From SZUA-521 sp041738285 (GTDB lineage: Bacteria > Pseudomonadota > Gammaproteobacteria > Pseudomonadales > Azotimanducaceae), in contig JBGSQB010000044.1 in the NCBI GenBank assembly GCA_041738285.1, positions 1 through 15,906 of the forward strand: a DNA stretch of 15,906 bases, read 5' to 3'. The notes below the pieces were generated by a model, which saw nothing but the letters and a program-made list of their open reading frames with translations, was not told where the DNA came from and made no database searches. Positions 15,517 through 15,906 of the stretch are shown here, in pieces (the stretch's first letter is position 1; every line of letters begins with the position of its first letter). Made by a program: the position numbers and the translations under genes.

Positions 15517-15906
15517 TGCCAACCTCGATCAGCATGAAGCGGGCACCTGACACTTCGATGATGCTGCCGCAGCGCAGTTCCGTACCGTCGGTTGCCGGCA
15601 GGCCGTCAAGAGCCGCTGCCGTGCCGGCGGCAAGGCTCAAAGTGACGCCCGTCGTGGTGCGGGACAGCGCAACCGCGCCATCGGGAAACGTCGGAGGCAG
15701 GCCGGCGAACTGCCGGCGCGTGAGCGTGAGACCTGCGCCAATGGACACGGCACGACCGTTGAACAGGATGTGTGTCGGTGCGGGTGCGGCCGCGGCATGG
15801 GTTTCCTTCACGCCGCGTGAAGGCAGGCGAGTGACGAAGCGCACACCATCTCCGGTCGAGCGAATCGCATCGATGTTGCGGCCGACGCCGCCAAACACCG
15901 CAGTGG
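15506..15906 (-). CDS. C-terminal part of FHA-like protein (runs off right edge)
   Basis: The frame continues to the window edge without a clear start, so it is probably cut; a GTG at 15898 is the only start-like codon near the edge. The last ~85 residues (ILFNGRAVSIGAGLTLTRRQFAGLP, a run of beta-strand-like Ser/Thr/Val, then DGTELRCGSIIEVSGARFMLIEVG) have the strand order of a forkhead-associated domain, with an NG near the start and a G-S-I-I-x-V strand near the end, but the usual GR-x-x-x-N-x-I and S-x-x-H residues are not obvious. The upstream part (VFGGVGRNIDAI, then VRFVTRLPSRGVKE) is unplaced. Its stop overlaps the first VWA gene by 11 bases, so it is part of the same operon. The domain call is weak. 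Confidence 0.45.
   Translation of the reverse strand, partial: TAVFGGVGRNIDAIRSTGDGVRFVTRLPSRGVKETHAAAAPAPTHILFNGRAVSIGAGLTLTRRQFAGLPPTFPDGAVALSRTTTGVTLSLAAGTAAALDGLPATDGTELRCGSIIEVSGARFMLIEVGNGA

Overview
The window reads as chromosomal DNA of a motile, high-GC gammaproteobacterium. The evidence is a FleN-FliA-MotC-MotD flagellar block of the kind seen in polarly flagellated gammaproteobacteria, a complete SUF iron-sulfur operon with an IscR-type operator, and very tight gene packing with many ATGA, GTGA or TGATG junctions. A Steroidobacter-, Nevskia- or Xanthomonas-related lineage would fit, but that is a guess from gene content. I see no tRNA, rRNA, transposon, integrase or CRISPR array, so this is core genome rather than an island.

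Layout, left to right. (1) 1-4072, plus strand: the tail of a probable flhF, then fleN, fliA, motC, motD, an unannotated-looking 50-codon basic ORF, and a small one-TM protein resembling DUF2802. The first genes set flagellar number and switch on late flagellar genes; MotC/MotD form a second-type stator. The che genes that separate fliA from motC in Pseudomonas are missing here. (2) 4082-5293: an unrecognised 130-aa protein on the minus strand, driven by a good sigma70-type promoter whose 17-bp spacer is filled by a LexA-box-like palindrome; a possible 39-aa ORF; and a plus-strand membrane protein with a PNPOx-like C-terminal domain. (3) 5379-11294, minus strand: sufB-sufC-sufD-sufS-A-type carrier-sufT-sufE, seven genes in one transcription unit, preceded by a near-consensus type 1 IscR site at 11357-11381. 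No Rrf2-family regulator gene is adjacent. (4) 11436-12065: a divergent class I (probable protein-lysine) methyltransferase sharing that intergenic region. (5) 12083-15906, minus strand: an envelope gene cluster running from the right edge: an FHA-like protein (cut by the window), two VWA proteins and two predicted lipoproteins.

The most interesting unexplained parts are the VWA/lipoprotein cluster and the SOS-like gene. Both VWA proteins begin with the same transmembrane motif (SFLD, then CGFGAV), which looks like the N-terminal helix of ExbD/TolR/MotB proteins with its single aspartate, followed by a coiled coil and a metal-site VWA domain. This suggests an ion-driven or stator-like envelope machine whose MotA/TolQ-type partner may lie beyond the right edge. 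The unknown gene at 4082-4474 looks like a damage-inducible gene of no recognised family.
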